From: CAZHCA01 sp964530825
GTDB lineage: Bacteria > Bacteroidota > Bacteroidia > Chitinophagales > Saprospiraceae
Length of the DNA stretch: 64,000 nucleotides
Assembly (NCBI GenBank): GCA_964530825.1
Contig: CAZHCA010000004.1
Location: 62,001-126,000 of the forward strand
Reading direction: 5' to 3'
In this document: one piece after another, positions 63,320 through 64,000 of the stretch
How the letters are laid out: each line of letters opens with the position of its first letter
How positions within the stretch are numbered: the stretch's first letter is position 1
Translations under genes and position numbers: made by a program
The notes under the pieces: model-generated
Told to the model about the DNA's origin: nothing
The model's input: the letters and a program-made list of their open reading frames with translations, nothing else
Databases searched by the model: none

Positions 63320-64000
63320 TTATGTCAGTAGAATAGCTAAAATGTAATCAAAAAGCAGGATTAATATATCGCTGAATACCACGGCGTTCGTGCTGGCTTG
63401 CCCGAGCTCAATACTGCCTCCCGTAACGTAATATCCTTGGTAACAAGATACAGAGGTTAAAAGGTAACCAAAAACCAGGGCTTTTATAAACATAAGCACA
63501 AAGTTAAATGGCTCGAAGAAAGAGCGCAGTCCTTGCTCGTACTCGGCTGCCGACATGTAGCCGGGTAGAACCGCCGCCAAAAAACCGCCAATAACCGATA
63601 GGAAAGCTGCGATGGCCACTAGCAGGGGGATAACTAACACCCCAGCCAAAACTTTTGGCAGGACCAGGTAAGAGGCCGTATTGACGCCCATGATTTCCAT
63701 GGCATCGATGTGCTCTTTTTGGCGCATCCCCCCGATCTCAGAGGCAATATTGGATCCTACCTTGCCGGCCAACACCAGGCAGGTGATCGTAGGCGCCAAC
63801 TCGATAATGGTGCTATCCCGCACAATGTAGCCAATGTAATAAACCGGTACTAGGGTACCGTCGAGCTGGTAGGCAAACTGCACGGCGGTTACGGCGCCGA
63901 TAAATACCGAAATCAAAATGACGATGACAAGGGACCCTACGCCGATATCGTGCATTTGTCGCATCGTCTCTTTGTAGTACATAGACAGTTTCTCCGGGCG
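63320..64000 (-). CDS. MlaE-like ABC permease, 5' end outside window
   Basis: At least 226 residues. The open frame continues past the ATG at 63982 to the window edge (RPEKLS precedes it), so the true start is probably outside. MlaE motifs: AVQFAYQLDGTLV, ELAPTITCLVLAGKVGSNIASEIGGMR and several membrane helices. It forms the membrane part of an Mla-type lipid transporter with the ATPase encoded next to it. Confidence 0.93.
   Translation of the reverse strand, partial: RPEKLSMYYKETMRQMHDIGVGSLVIVILISVFIGAVTAVQFAYQLDGTLVPVYYIGYIVRDSTIIELAPTITCLVLAGKVGSNIASEIGGMRQKEHIDAMEIMGVNTASYLVLPKVLAGVLVIPLLVAIAAFLSVIGGFLAAVLPGYMSAAEYEQGLRSFFEPFNFVLMFIKALVFGYLLTSVSCYQGYYVTGGSIELGQASTNAVVFSDILILLFDYILAILLT

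Noticed and set aside
1..64000. CRISPR array, insertion sequence or prophage
   Set aside because: No regularly spaced repeats, intact transposase or phage genes were seen.

Overview
The window reads as chromosomal DNA of a free-living, respiring Bacteroidota, most likely of the Saprospiria/Lewinella type. The evidence is indirect. Several promoters carry the Bacteroidota -7 element TAnnTTTG, and ribosome-binding sites are weak or absent. Characteristic families are present: a CzcA-TolC fusion, a lipoprotein metallophosphatase-Omp85 fusion, a DUF983 protein, an HD-PycTM membrane protein, short lipobox lipoproteins and a CydAB oxidase. No 16S rRNA lies in the window, so the placement is inference. 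Gene order looks like ordinary chromosome. I see no insertion sequence, prophage or CRISPR array, but there are three patches of decayed genes (about 10.7-11.4 kb, 30.1-31.4 kb and 36.6-36.8 kb).

Layout. 1-10 kb: partial EF-G-like GTPase, class IV aminotransferase, HD-PycTM protein, GAF protein, SDR, AnmK, small lipoprotein cytochrome c, prohibitin-like protein. 10.3-17.4 kb: serine-protease pseudogene, Lys-rich protein, geranylgeranyl-reductase-like flavoprotein, an ECF sigma / membrane protein / DUF4097-like operon, and an aspartoacylase-like metallohydrolase. 17.6-23.6 kb: phosphatase-Omp85 fusion, uracil-DNA-glycosylase-like protein, DUF2007 protein, MsrA, outer-membrane barrel. 23.7-43.4 kb: a sulfur-metabolism region with two SulP transporters, single rhodaneses, two CstB-like persulfide dioxygenase-rhodanese proteins, a CBS protein, a haem-binding DUF3365-like lipoprotein, a cysteine-dioxygenase-like/methyltransferase fusion, thioredoxin, a split YeeE/YedE transporter and a porin; an Lrp regulator, two methyltransferases and an aldo/keto reductase are interspersed. 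43.4-49.7 kb: heavy-metal RND efflux. 49.7-56.3 kb: trehalase, outer-membrane barrel, AceK, CysM and CysE. 56.4-64 kb: AraC-CydA-CydB, a Crp/Fnr regulator cluster, ArsR, tRNA-Leu(GAG) and MlaF/MlaE-like lipid transport.

The strongest observation is a shared promoter architecture in the sulfur region. Five transcription units (SulP 2, both CstB-like genes, a rhodanese, and thioredoxin-YeeE) each have a dyad resembling GTGAY-N4-RTCAC centred exactly 33 bp upstream of the centre of a TAnnTTTG-type element. That is the geometry expected of class II activation by a Crp/Fnr-family dimer. The window encodes one such regulator at 60.4-61.1 kb, which is a candidate but unproven partner. Together the genes could import thiosulfate or related sulfur compounds (YeeE pair, porin), move sulfane sulfur (rhodaneses, thioredoxin), oxidise persulfide (CstB-like proteins), oxidise thiols (CDO-like fusion) and export sulfite or sulfate (SulP).
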